From assembly GCF_900109205.1 (NCBI RefSeq), contig NZ_FNZB01000002.1, positions 434,001 through 498,000 on the forward strand: a stretch of 64,000 nucleotides of DNA. The letters run 5' to 3'. The position numbers and the translations under genes are program-made. The notes below the pieces were generated by a model. It was not told where the DNA came from. It did not search any database and saw only the letters and a list, made by a program, of their open reading frames with translations. Shown in pieces: positions 37,136-44,777 of the stretch; within the stretch, counting starts at the first letter, position 1, and the number at the start of each line of letters is the position of its first letter. This DNA is from Sphingomonas sp. OV641. GTDB taxonomy: Bacteria > Pseudomonadota > Alphaproteobacteria > Sphingomonadales > Sphingomonadaceae.

Positions 37136-37242
37136 GCTCGGCCTCCATCACAGAAAGCTATTCTAGGCGCTTGCAAGTCGTGATGCGTCGTATGTTCATA
37201 CTAGTGAGTGGATCACGCAAGGATCTGCCGCTTGCTGGGACG

Positions 37243-38379
37243 TCAGAGATTCCCGGTCCGCGGCGGAGCGGAAAGCGAAGACATGAGCATGATGAGCTCT
37301 GATTGACGATGTGTCGCGGTTTTCTCGAATACACGTTGCAGGTGAATACGCGTGGTGGACAGGCTCACGCCGCGCTCCAGCGCTACCTGGCGCAAGCCGC
37401 GGGAGCCGCGCACCCGCAGCGCGACTTGAGCTTCGGCAATCGTGAGCCCGTAGTCGTTCCGGAGCGCATGCATCAGGTGCTGCTCCTCGCGCGCGGGATC
37501 AGTGATCATGATTGCGACGTGATCACATCCCTGGTTGAACCAACCGTCGGGCGTTTGATGCGGCATCATCCTCACCATGTACGGAGAGGCGCCGGATGCA
37601 CGAGAGATTTCGAACGGTCGGCCAAAATCAGCCGCGGCAAAGCGCATGCCGGTCCCCGCGGCTACAGATTTCAACAGATGCGCATTGATTGCAGGATCGA
37701 CCGCCTCGATCATACCTTGCCTGAGGCGAAGCCCATCCTCCTCATCCAAAATCAGGCGTCCTGTCTGATTGATGTCGCGTAGGTGGCAGGTCGCCGAGAC
37801 AAGCATCCAGCCGCGACCCAGTTGATCGAAGCACGCCTGGCAGGCCTGCCCTTCCAAGCTCGCCCGCTCCAAACGCCGCGAGATATCGAAGGCGTTCACC
37901 AGGTGCGGCCCAACCACGGCAAGGTAAGCTCTCAGCGCAGGGCGCAGAAACGGCGTGTCGCGATAAGGGTGGCCGAGCGCCAGTGCGCACAATGGGTCCG
38001 AGCTGCTCGACAACCTGAGGAACACGGCATCGGAAACATGGTTGGGGTCAGCCCATTCGATGAAGAAGGGGCTGTGTCGCGTATCGTCCCTTGCGATTGC
38101 CTCTCTGCACGACAGGATGCCGCCTGCTTCAAGGGTTCCCAACATCTGCGGCAGCGGATCAATCGCGCCATAATATTGATTGTATCGCGCATCTTCTGCA
38201 GGATCGATGCCGATCGACACAAGGCTTTCGCCCTTGATGCGTTTCCCGCTCAGCAATTGCGCGCCGGTGGCGCCGGAGACGTCGACCAGTGCCGCCAGAA
38301 CCTCCCGCCAGCGCTCACGATCCAGAGCTGCCGCATAGGCCATGGCAATTGCATGAGAAGGATCGAGGCGAGGGTGCAT
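37243..38379 (-). CDS. LuxR-type HTH transcriptional regulator
   Basis: A 378-residue regulator. The C-terminal HTH is YGLTIAEAQVALRVRGSRGL, RQVALERGVSLSTTRIHLQR and VFEKTATHRQSELIMLM. The N-terminal 300 residues resemble the GAF/PAS-like sensor found in other sphingomonad LuxR solos, but I recognise no defined ligand motif. It lies upstream of the beta-propeller lipoprotein on the same strand, about 107 bp away, so the lipoprotein gene may be its target or partner. Confidence 0.78.
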   Translation of the reverse strand: MHPRLDPSHAIAMAYAAALDRERWREVLAALVDVSGATGAQLLSGKRIKGESLVSIGIDPAEDARYNQYYGAIDPLPQMLGTLEAGGILSCREAIARDDTRHSPFFIEWADPNHVSDAVFLRLSSSSDPLCALALGHPYRDTPFLRPALRAYLAVVGPHLVNAFDISRRLERASLEGQACQACFDQLGRGWMLVSATCHLRDINQTGRLILDEEDGLRLRQGMIEAVDPAINAHLLKSVAAGTGMRFAAADFGRPFEISRASGASPYMVRMMPHQTPDGWFNQGCDHVAIMITDPAREEQHLMHALRNDYGLTIAEAQVALRVRGSRGLRQVALERGVSLSTTRIHLQRVFEKTATHRQSELIMLMSSLSAPPRTGNL

Positions 38380-38827
38380 GGCAAGCGCTCACCAGTTAGA
38401 AGCTCATCCAGCTGTCCAGCAGATTAGCAGATACTGGCGTTTAGATCCTCAGCGAAATTCCTTTGCTGCGAGCGCGCAATCATCAAAACAATCGTGGCGG
38501 ACACGACAACGAACGGGCGCATGCTTTAGGCGACACTTTTCGGCGCGTTACTATTCGCCATTGGCACCGTTTTTTCGGAAGCAACATCGCTTCGGGCACT
38601 CGCTTTCGACGTTGTTGCGCTGCGCGAAGATGAGGAGCTGTCGTTCGCGCATAGCGCATCAGGTCTCCAGCAATCTCGATCCGATCTGGACACGGTTGCT
38701 CGCTGCGCGACCCGGTCAGGGTGTTCAATCCCCTTGAATTAGCGAATGCAGCGAACCGCCGGCGTTCGACATGAGCTCTTCCGCCCGTCCGACATGAACA
38801 CGGACGGCTGCTCCCTCCGCGGCCGCA
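38380..38827. other. Spacer between LuxR gene and YeiH gene; nothing recognised
   Basis: About 450 bp of lower-GC sequence. The open frames across it have no coding character. No repeat, RNA gene or clear terminator was seen. It forms the left border of the sulfoquinovose locus. Confidence 0.5.
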
Positions 38828-39865
38828 TCAAAGCAGAACCATCGCTCCTGCCAGCGACAGTGCTAGCGCCACGAGAGACGCGGTCACGATCACCAGGATC
38901 GGCTTGATCCCTGTCTCCAGCAGCGAGCTCATCGGCGCGCGGATGCCGGTCGCCGCGACGGCGCAGGCGAGGCAGGCGGTTGCGATATCCTGCGCACCGC
39001 GGCTCGCCACCGATGGTATGATGCCCAGCGAGTTGATCCCGGCAAAGGCGAAGAACCCCACCACGAACCACGGCAAAGTGATGCCCGTTTTCTTGCCGTC
39101 CTCGGGCCGGAAGAATGCCGCAACCAGCGCGAGCACTGGGGCGAGCAGGGCGACCCGCGTCAGCTTCACGATCGCGGCGATCTGCCCCGCGCCATCCGAA
39201 TAGCTGTACCCCGCGCCCAGCGCCTGGGCGACATCGTGGATCGAGGCGCCCAGCATGAAGCCCGCTTGCCGGTCGGTCAGGCCAAGCTGATGCGCGAGGC
39301 TGGGGTAAAGGAACATCGCGGTCGCGCTCGCCGCCGAAATGACGACAAGGACCAGCGCGAGCTGTGCCTGATTGGCGCGTTTCTCGCCCAATGTCGTCGC
39401 CAGCGCCATCGCCGCGGATGCGCCGCAGATCGCCACCGCCCCGCCTGCCAGCGTGCCGAACGCCCTACCAAGGCCAAGCGCACGCGCGATGATCACGCCG
39501 CTTGCCAGCGTCACGAGCAGGATCGCGATGACGGCCAGCAGCGTTCCCGGGCCCAGCCCGACGATCTGCCCCAATGTGATGCGCGCCCCGGCGAGCACGA
39601 TGCCCCATCGCAGCAGCGACTTGGAGGCAAAGCCCAGCCCCGGCGCCATGCGCGGGTCGGCGCCGAGGAAATTGAGCGCGAGCCCGATCAGCAGCGCCAT
39701 CAACGTAAGCGGTGCGCCGTAATGATCGGCGACGAACGCCGCCGCCATCGTGGCCAGCACTGCGACCGTCAGCCCCGGCATCAGATCCCGCCAGCTCGAC
39801 TTGGGCGAGGGCTCGAGATCATTGTAGAGATCGGCCGCGAGCGGCAGCGTTGCGTATCTGGTCAC
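38828..39865 (-). CDS. YeiH/UPF0324 family putative sulfate (sulfite) exporter
   Basis: A 345-residue membrane protein with about ten hydrophobic segments. Family landmarks are LLRWGIVLAGARITLGQIV, GGAVAICGASAAMALATTLG, and LGASIHDVAQALGAGYSYSD. YeiH/UPF0324 proteins are annotated as sulfate exporters, mostly through context with sulfonate or taurine degradation. GTG 39865 is taken as start because GGAGAGCGGCG precedes it. It is the last gene of the operon that begins with the aldo-keto reductase, 56 bp behind the sulfoquinovosidase, so the substrate is likely sulfite or sulfate released from sulfoquinovose. Confidence 0.88.
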   Translation of the reverse strand: MTRYATLPLAADLYNDLEPSPKSSWRDLMPGLTVAVLATMAAAFVADHYGAPLTLMALLIGLALNFLGADPRMAPGLGFASKSLLRWGIVLAGARITLGQIVGLGPGTLLAVIAILLVTLASGVIIARALGLGRAFGTLAGGAVAICGASAAMALATTLGEKRANQAQLALVLVVISAASATAMFLYPSLAHQLGLTDRQAGFMLGASIHDVAQALGAGYSYSDGAGQIAAIVKLTRVALLAPVLALVAAFFRPEDGKKTGITLPWFVVGFFAFAGINSLGIIPSVASRGAQDIATACLACAVAATGIRAPMSSLLETGIKPILVIVTASLVALALSLAGAMVLL

Positions 39866-39921
39866 CGCCGCTCTCCTGTCGCCCGGATATGCGCCGCCAA
39901 GGAACGATCGTCGTGCCTCAT

Positions 39922-41916
39922 TCAGGCAGCACCGATCGACGCGAACAATGAAGCAAAGTCGCTGTCACTGCGATAGAATACCGGGGGCTGGCCGATCGGC
40001 GCCGCAACCTCCACGCGCGTGCCGCCGTTGAACGCTTCTCCGGACCACAGATGTCGCCATTCGGCGCCTTCGGGCAGATAGGCGCGCCACCGCTCGGCAC
40101 CTGCCTCGATCACCGGCGCGACGATCAGGTCGCGCCCATACGCGAATTGCGTCTCCACGCCCCAGCAGGCCGCGTCGTCCTCATAATCAAGGAACATGGC
40201 GCGCTGCAGCGGAAGGCCCGTCGTTGCCGCTTCCGCGGACAGGCTCGCCACATAGGGCGCCAGTGCGGCATGAACCTTGGTCATGGCCACGAAATGCGCC
40301 AGCACCGCAGCATCGCCGTCAAGCTGAAGGTTGCTGTCGGGCCGGTTGCCCTCGTGGCTGCGCATGACGGGCGAAAAGGCGGACAATTCGCTCCAGCGCA
40401 TCAGCAGTTCGGGCGTGCGCACGTTGTCGTAGAGGCTGGTGTACCCGCCAAGATCGCTGTGGTGATAAGCGTTGCCGACCAAGCCGGAGGACAAGGCGGC
40501 CCGGATCACCGTGCCGATCCCGTCATGGCGCGAGAAATCGACGCACTGGTCGCCCGCCCAGAGCAAGGGGCAGTGTGCGCCGACCCCGGTGAAGCCGGCA
40601 CGCATGAAGAAGACCGCATCGCCCGTCCTGCCGCGGCTGGCAACGGCGTGCGCGTTCACCTCGGCCCAAAGCGTCGGCCAGGCATTGTGCGCCAGCATAC
40701 CGTCGCTGCCATCGTGCAGACGCACGTCGGTGGGCAGATACTCGCCAAAGTCCGCCATCCAGCCCGACAGGCCGATGTCGAGCATCTCGCGGCCGATCAC
40801 CCGATCCGCGAACCATTCGGCCGCCGCCGGATTGGTGAAGTCGACGATCCCGCAATCGAATTCGCCGAAATCGACGATGTACGGCTCGTCCGCGTCGAGC
40901 TTCAGCGCCAGATATCCCGCCTCCGCCGCTTCGACATATTGCGTCCCGTCAACGGCGAGATACGGGTTCACATAGCCCATGAAGCGGATGCCGCGGTCGT
41001 TCAGCTCGGCGATCTTCTGGCGCAGGCCGGGATAACGCGCCTCGTTCGCCTTCCAGTCCCAGAACAGCCGCTTGCCGAAGCTGGTGACGCGCAAGCCTAC
41101 CCAATCCTCGCACCAAAGGCCCGTCACGACGGCGCCCGCGTCGAGGATCGCCTCCATTCGCTCGAAGCTGCGCGTGCCGTCCTTCAGCCCCAGGATCGCG
41201 CCCGAATAGGCCCAGGCGGGCAGTTGCGGCTGGCGGCCGAACCGCAGGGAGAGCTGGCCTACGATCGCCGCAAAGCGGTCACCCGCAAACAGCTCGATCC
41301 GTGCGGGAATTTCCCAGATTTCGATCTCGGGCGCGGCCGCATCGCGGAAGTCGAAGCAGCTATACGCCGTCGTATCGACGTGCAGTGCGTAGCGTCGGGA
41401 CGAAAGATAGGTCGGCTGCGGATAGTTGGTGTTCCAGTAATCCCCGCCCGACCGATGATCGCGGTCGCACTGGAACGTCATCAGCGTCGATTTGTCGCGC
41501 CCGACGCCCGGCTCGGACGTCCACATCGGAAAGCGCCGCCCGGCCATGTCGACATAGGACATCTGCTCGCCGCCACCCCAGAAGCGCTCGCCCGCCTCGC
41601 CAACGGTCGTCAGCCACAGCCGGTTGAGCCTCGGATCGAGCGCCTCGAGCGCCAATGCGCCACCCTCAACGGTCAGCGCGAGCAGCGCGCGCCCGTTCGC
41701 AGAGAGCGTGACGCGGCCGCCCTCGATCACCGCCTCGCGCAGCGCGATCCGCTCAGCAAGCCGGTCCTCGAGAAAGTAGTTGCCGCGATACATGTCGACG
41801 CGCGGCCTGCCCGTCCCGACGAACAGGGCAGGCGCCTCGACACGGTGGCGTATAACCAGCACGTCGCCCGCAAGGACGTCGAACCCGCCCGTTACCGCCT
41901 GCAGCCGGATGCTCAT
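39922..41916 (-). CDS. Sulfoquinovosidase (GH31 alpha-glycosidase)
   Basis: A 664-residue GH31 enzyme that hydrolyses alpha-sulfoquinovosides such as sulfoquinovosyl glycerol. The nucleophile is D389 in SGWMADFGEYLPTD and the acid/base is D456 in LLWAGDQCVDFSRHD. The sulfonate-binding set known from Agrobacterium SQase (Lys-Glu-Arg-Trp-Tyr) is present at K245, E270, R283, W286 and Y492, with the spacing I remember for that enzyme. The E. coli YihQ type has Gln in place of Lys and Glu. FWGGGEQMSYVDMAGRRFPM also matches the family. There is no signal peptide, so it is cytoplasmic. ATG 41916 overlaps the FMN reductase stop (ATGA). Annotation as a generic alpha-glucosidase would be wrong. Confidence 0.9.
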   Translation of the reverse strand: MSIRLQAVTGGFDVLAGDVLVIRHRVEAPALFVGTGRPRVDMYRGNYFLEDRLAERIALREAVIEGGRVTLSANGRALLALTVEGGALALEALDPRLNRLWLTTVGEAGERFWGGGEQMSYVDMAGRRFPMWTSEPGVGRDKSTLMTFQCDRDHRSGGDYWNTNYPQPTYLSSRRYALHVDTTAYSCFDFRDAAAPEIEIWEIPARIELFAGDRFAAIVGQLSLRFGRQPQLPAWAYSGAILGLKDGTRSFERMEAILDAGAVVTGLWCEDWVGLRVTSFGKRLFWDWKANEARYPGLRQKIAELNDRGIRFMGYVNPYLAVDGTQYVEAAEAGYLALKLDADEPYIVDFGEFDCGIVDFTNPAAAEWFADRVIGREMLDIGLSGWMADFGEYLPTDVRLHDGSDGMLAHNAWPTLWAEVNAHAVASRGRTGDAVFFMRAGFTGVGAHCPLLWAGDQCVDFSRHDGIGTVIRAALSSGLVGNAYHHSDLGGYTSLYDNVRTPELLMRWSELSAFSPVMRSHEGNRPDSNLQLDGDAAVLAHFVAMTKVHAALAPYVASLSAEAATTGLPLQRAMFLDYEDDAACWGVETQFAYGRDLIVAPVIEAGAERWRAYLPEGAEWRHLWSGEAFNGGTRVEVAAPIGQPPVFYRSDSDFASLFASIGAA

Positions 41917-42497
41917 GCCGCCACCCGCGCCGCATGGTCGCGCAGCGCCGCCGCCGCGACCTGACGCCCGACCAGGCGGAGCTGGTCGATCACCGCCGGA
42001 TCGCTGCACCCGCCTGTCGCATCAAGCTTCGCCTGCGCGCTGTTCACTGTTGCCGCAAAAGGCGTGGGCCAGCCGCGCAGCGCATGCGCGATCGAGCGCA
42101 GCGCGGCGACCGTCGATCCCGTGGCTTGCCAGCCATAAGCGGTGGCGATCAGGCCGACCGGCACGTCGGCAAGGTACGGCCGCGCATCCCGCGCGGTTTC
42201 TTCCAGCAGGTCGATCGCGTTCTTGACCATGCCGGAGACGCTGCCGTGATAGCCAGGCGATGCGATGATGACGCCCGATGCGGCGCGGATCGCTTCGACC
42301 AGCGCCTCCTCACCCGCGGTGCGCGCAATGCCGGGGGTATAGAGGGGCAAAGCGGCCAGGGTTTCGCCGCCGAACAGCCGGACGTCCGCCCCGGCATCTT
42401 CGGCGGCGCAGAGCGCAATCTGCAGCGCGCGCTCGGTAGAGGAGCCGGCAACGGTTGTTCCACCGATCCCGACGATCAGCGGCTTGTTGTGGGTCAT
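41913..42497 (-). CDS. NADPH-dependent FMN reductase (SsuE/MsuE type)
   Basis: A 194-residue flavodoxin-fold reductase that supplies reduced FMN to a two-component monooxygenase. It shows PLIVGIGGTTVAGSSTERAL, then ASGVIIASPGYHGSVSGMVK and NAIDLLEE, the FMN-binding loops of the family. It overlaps the sulfoquinovosidase start by 4 nt and lies just behind the SsuD/SmoC-like monooxygenase, so it is most likely its electron partner (the job of SmoA in Agrobacterium). A 100-bp inverted-repeat element separates it from the monooxygenase gene. Confidence 0.88.
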   Translation of the reverse strand: MTHNKPLIVGIGGTTVAGSSTERALQIALCAAEDAGADVRLFGGETLAALPLYTPGIARTAGEEALVEAIRAASGVIIASPGYHGSVSGMVKNAIDLLEETARDARPYLADVPVGLIATAYGWQATGSTVAALRSIAHALRGWPTPFAATVNSAQAKLDATGGCSDPAVIDQLRLVGRQVAAAALRDHAARVAA

Positions 42498-42513
42498 CGT
42501 CCTCTCCCCCGTG

Positions 42514-42618
42514 GTTCCCCGGCCCAGGCCGGGGTCCAGCTGCGGAACGCCGACTGGCGGGTGCCGCAGCTTCGTTACGCCGGCCTTCCCGACCGTTCCC
42601 CGGCCTTCACCGGGGAAC
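42514..42618. repeat. Diverged copy of the 100-bp inverted-repeat element inside the operon
   Basis: The left arm GTTCCCCGGCCCAGGCCGGG (42514-42533) is mirrored by GTTCCCCGGCCTTCACCGGG (42595-42614). It lies between the monooxygenase and reductase genes and in mRNA would form a strong intergenic hairpin, possibly tuning relative expression. Confidence 0.7.
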
Positions 42619-42638
42619 GGTGCTAGCCGGTCACCCGA

Positions 42639-43715
42639 TCAAAGAACCAGCGGGCCATGTTCGAGCTTCGGCAACACGTGCCGCGCGAACAGGTCCGCCT
42701 CGGCGGCATGCGGATAGCCGGACAGGATGAACGCCTCGATCCCCATGTCCTGGTACATCCTGAGCTTGGCCAGCACCTGATCGGGATCACCGACGATCGC
42801 CGCGCCGCAGCCCGAGCGTGCCCGGCCGACGCCGGTCCACAGATGCTCCTCGGCATAGCCATCGTCCGTCGCTCCCTCGCGCAGCGCGGCCTGCGCCGCG
42901 ACGCCGGTAGAGGTCGTATCGAGCGACTTGTTGCGGATCGCCTCGCCCTGCGCCGCGTCCAGCTTCGAGAGCAGGCGATCGGCGGCAGCGCGTGCCTCCG
43001 TCTCGGTTTCGCGCACGATCACATGCGCGCGATAACCGAACTTCAGGGTGCGGCCGTGCTTGGCGGCGCGCGCGCTCATGTCGTCGATGATCGCCTGCAC
43101 CGCTTCCTTTTTGTCCGGCCACATCAGGTACACGTCCGCGCCCTGCGCCGCGACCTCGCGCGCATCCGGCGACAGGCCGCCGAAATACAGCGGCGGGCAC
43201 TTGCCCGACACGGTCGTCACCGCCGGCGGATCGAGCTTCAGCTTCCAGAACTCGCCCTGGTGATCCAGCGGCTCGCCATTCAGCATGGTCTTGAGGATCT
43301 GCATCGCCTCCAGCGTGCGGGCATAGCGAGGGCCGGACGCCAGCGTCTCGCCCGGCAGGTCGGAGGAGATGATGTTCACCGTCAGCCGCCCGCCCAGGAT
43401 GCGGTCGATCGTCGCGATCTGCCGCGCCAGCTGCGGCGGCCAGCTCTCGCCGATCCGGACCGCCATCAGCAGCCGGATACGCTTCACCAGCGTCGCGATC
43501 GCCGCCGCAAACGCCGTCGTATCGATGCCCAGCGCATAGCCCGAGGGCAGCAGGATATTGTCGAACCCGCCGCTTTCGGCCTGCATCACGATGTCGCGGC
43601 AATGCTCCCAGCTTGACTTCAGCTTGGCGTCGGGAACGCCGAGAAACTCGTAATCGTCATCGCACAGAGCGGAGAACCAGCTGACTTCGCACGCTTTGTT
43701 GGTCGGTCCCGTCAC
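42639..43715 (-). CDS. LLM flavin-dependent sulfonate monooxygenase (SsuD/SmoC-like, probable sulfoquinovose monooxygenase)
   Basis: A 358-residue FMNH2-dependent TIM-barrel enzyme that would cleave the C-S bond of sulfoquinovose with O2, giving sulfite and 6-dehydroglucose. SsuD-family marks are FGYRAHVIVRET (R229, H231), VYLMWPD (W199), HLWTGVGRARSGCGAAIVG and the C-terminal FILSGYPHAAEADLF (H336). These positions correspond, by motif and from memory, to sulfonate-binding residues of Agrobacterium SmoC. Start GTG 43715 overlaps the aldo-keto reductase stop (GTGA) with GGGAGAG upstream. Sequence alone cannot exclude a general alkanesulfonate monooxygenase, but the operon partners argue for sulfoquinovose. 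Confidence 0.85.
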   Translation of the reverse strand: MTGPTNKACEVSWFSALCDDDYEFLGVPDAKLKSSWEHCRDIVMQAESGGFDNILLPSGYALGIDTTAFAAAIATLVKRIRLLMAVRIGESWPPQLARQIATIDRILGGRLTVNIISSDLPGETLASGPRYARTLEAMQILKTMLNGEPLDHQGEFWKLKLDPPAVTTVSGKCPPLYFGGLSPDAREVAAQGADVYLMWPDKKEAVQAIIDDMSARAAKHGRTLKFGYRAHVIVRETETEARAAADRLLSKLDAAQGEAIRNKSLDTTSTGVAAQAALREGATDDGYAEEHLWTGVGRARSGCGAAIVGDPDQVLAKLRMYQDMGIEAFILSGYPHAAEADLFARHVLPKLEHGPLVL

Positions 43716-44620
43716 GGCAAACGCTCTCCCATGCTGGCTTGAAGGACGGCGTACCACTCCTCGCGCGTCCACTGCGGTTTGTAGGCGTCGGGGATCGTGG
43801 CGATCCGCGCCGCATTCTGCGTGCCGACGATCGGGATCGGGCGCGCGGGGTGCGCCATGATCCAGCTATAGGCGGCCGCCGCACGATCGACGCCGGCCAC
43901 CTCGGCCTTCACGTCGAGCAGGGCGGACACGGCGCGCGCGCGCTCGTCCTTCGGATCGGCAAGGCGACCGCCGCCCAACGGCGACCAGGCCAGCACCGCC
44001 ATTCCGCGCTGCATCGCCTGATCGAACAGGCCGTCGAACAGCGGCTTTGTCGTGAGGGCCGAGAACTCCGGCTGGTGGCTGACGACCGGAACGGTCAGAT
44101 ATTCGGCCAGCGCGGCGGTCTGCGCTGGCGTATGGTTTGACACGCCAATGGCGGTGATCTTGCCGGCGGCGCGCGCATCGTCGAGCGCGCGGGCCACTTC
44201 CTGCGGGTGCGCCAGCATGTCCGGCCGGTGGATCTGATAAAGATCGATCTTGTCGCAGCCGAGTCGGGTCAGCGACGCGTCGATCGCCTCCGCCAGATAG
44301 GTCGCGCTCGAATCATACGGCACGCCCATGCGGATCCCGCCCTTAGACGCGAGCACCATCTTGTCGCGCAGCTCCGGCGCCTCGGCAAAGACGCGGCCGA
44401 GCAGCGCCTCGGCAGCACCGAATTCCTCATCATTGTCAGGGCCATAGATGTCGGCGGTGTCGAACAGGGTCACGCCGGCATCGAACGCCGCCTCGACCAG
44501 CGCGCGGGCGGCGGCGACATCGGTGCCGCGGAAGCGCCACATGCCCCAGGCGATGGTGCTGATGGTGAGACCGGTGTCGCCCAGAGCGACGGAGCGAGCG
44601 GGGGAGGGCAAATAAGACAC
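43712..44620 (-). CDS. Aldo-keto reductase (SmoB-like, probable 6-dehydroglucose reductase)
   Basis: A 302-residue NAD(P)H-dependent AKR of the YdhF/SmoB type. The catalytic tetrad is D54, Y59 (LFDTADIYG), K93 (LASKGG) and H131 (YQIHRPD). The cofactor region is IPIVGTQNAARI. In the oxidative sulfoquinovose pathway this enzyme reduces 6-dehydroglucose to glucose. The open frame starts with GTG 44620, which lies inside the operator palindrome. No Shine-Dalgarno precedes it, and a TATAAG box ends 6 bp upstream, so the message may be leaderless. It is the first gene of the operon to 38828. Confidence 0.87.
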   Translation of the reverse strand: MSYLPSPARSVALGDTGLTISTIAWGMWRFRGTDVAAARALVEAAFDAGVTLFDTADIYGPDNDEEFGAAEALLGRVFAEAPELRDKMVLASKGGIRMGVPYDSSATYLAEAIDASLTRLGCDKIDLYQIHRPDMLAHPQEVARALDDARAAGKITAIGVSNHTPAQTAALAEYLTVPVVSHQPEFSALTTKPLFDGLFDQAMQRGMAVLAWSPLGGGRLADPKDERARAVSALLDVKAEVAGVDRAAAAYSWIMAHPARPIPIVGTQNAARIATIPDAYKPQWTREEWYAVLQASMGERLP

Positions 44621-44630
44621 CGTTGTCTTA
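44613..44630. promoter_or_regulatory. LacI-type operator between aldo-keto reductase and TBDR
   Basis: TAAGACACCGTTGTCTTA has 7-bp perfect inverted arms with a central CG, the hallmark of LacI-family sites. Its 15-bp core GACACCGTTGTCTTA recurs at 49758-49772 in front of the MFS importer. Confidence 0.75.
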
Positions 44631-44658
44631 TATGGGCGATCTCGCGTACAGGAAAGCG
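44630..44658 (-). promoter_or_regulatory. Possible promoter of the sulfoquinovose operon
   Basis: On the minus strand TTTCCT, a 17-bp spacer and TATAAG are followed after 6 bp by the GTG start of the aldo-keto reductase. The -10 box abuts the operator arm. The -35 match is weak. Confidence 0.35.
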
Positions 44659-44698
44659 GTCAATTGGACCTTTGCCGAATTCGGAGGGTCGCCACGGG

Positions 44699-44721
44699 AA
44701 TCCCCATCAACTAAGGGGATT
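44699..44721 (+). other. Stem-loop in the TBDR 5' leader
   Basis: AATCCCC pairs with GGGGATT across a 9-nt loop, about 57 bp ahead of the receptor ATG. It is not followed by a T tract, so it is not a clear terminator. The role is unknown. Confidence 0.4.
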
Positions 44722-44777
44722 AAAGATGGCGGTCGCGGATTGTGCGGCGTGTGACTGGTTTGGGGTAGGAGAGGGTA

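Noticed and set aside
40051..41964. A 637-codon open frame antisense to the sulfoquinovosidase gene
   Set aside because: High-GC shadow frame. The protein is Arg/His/Gly-rich without motifs, while the opposite strand has a clear GH31 enzyme.
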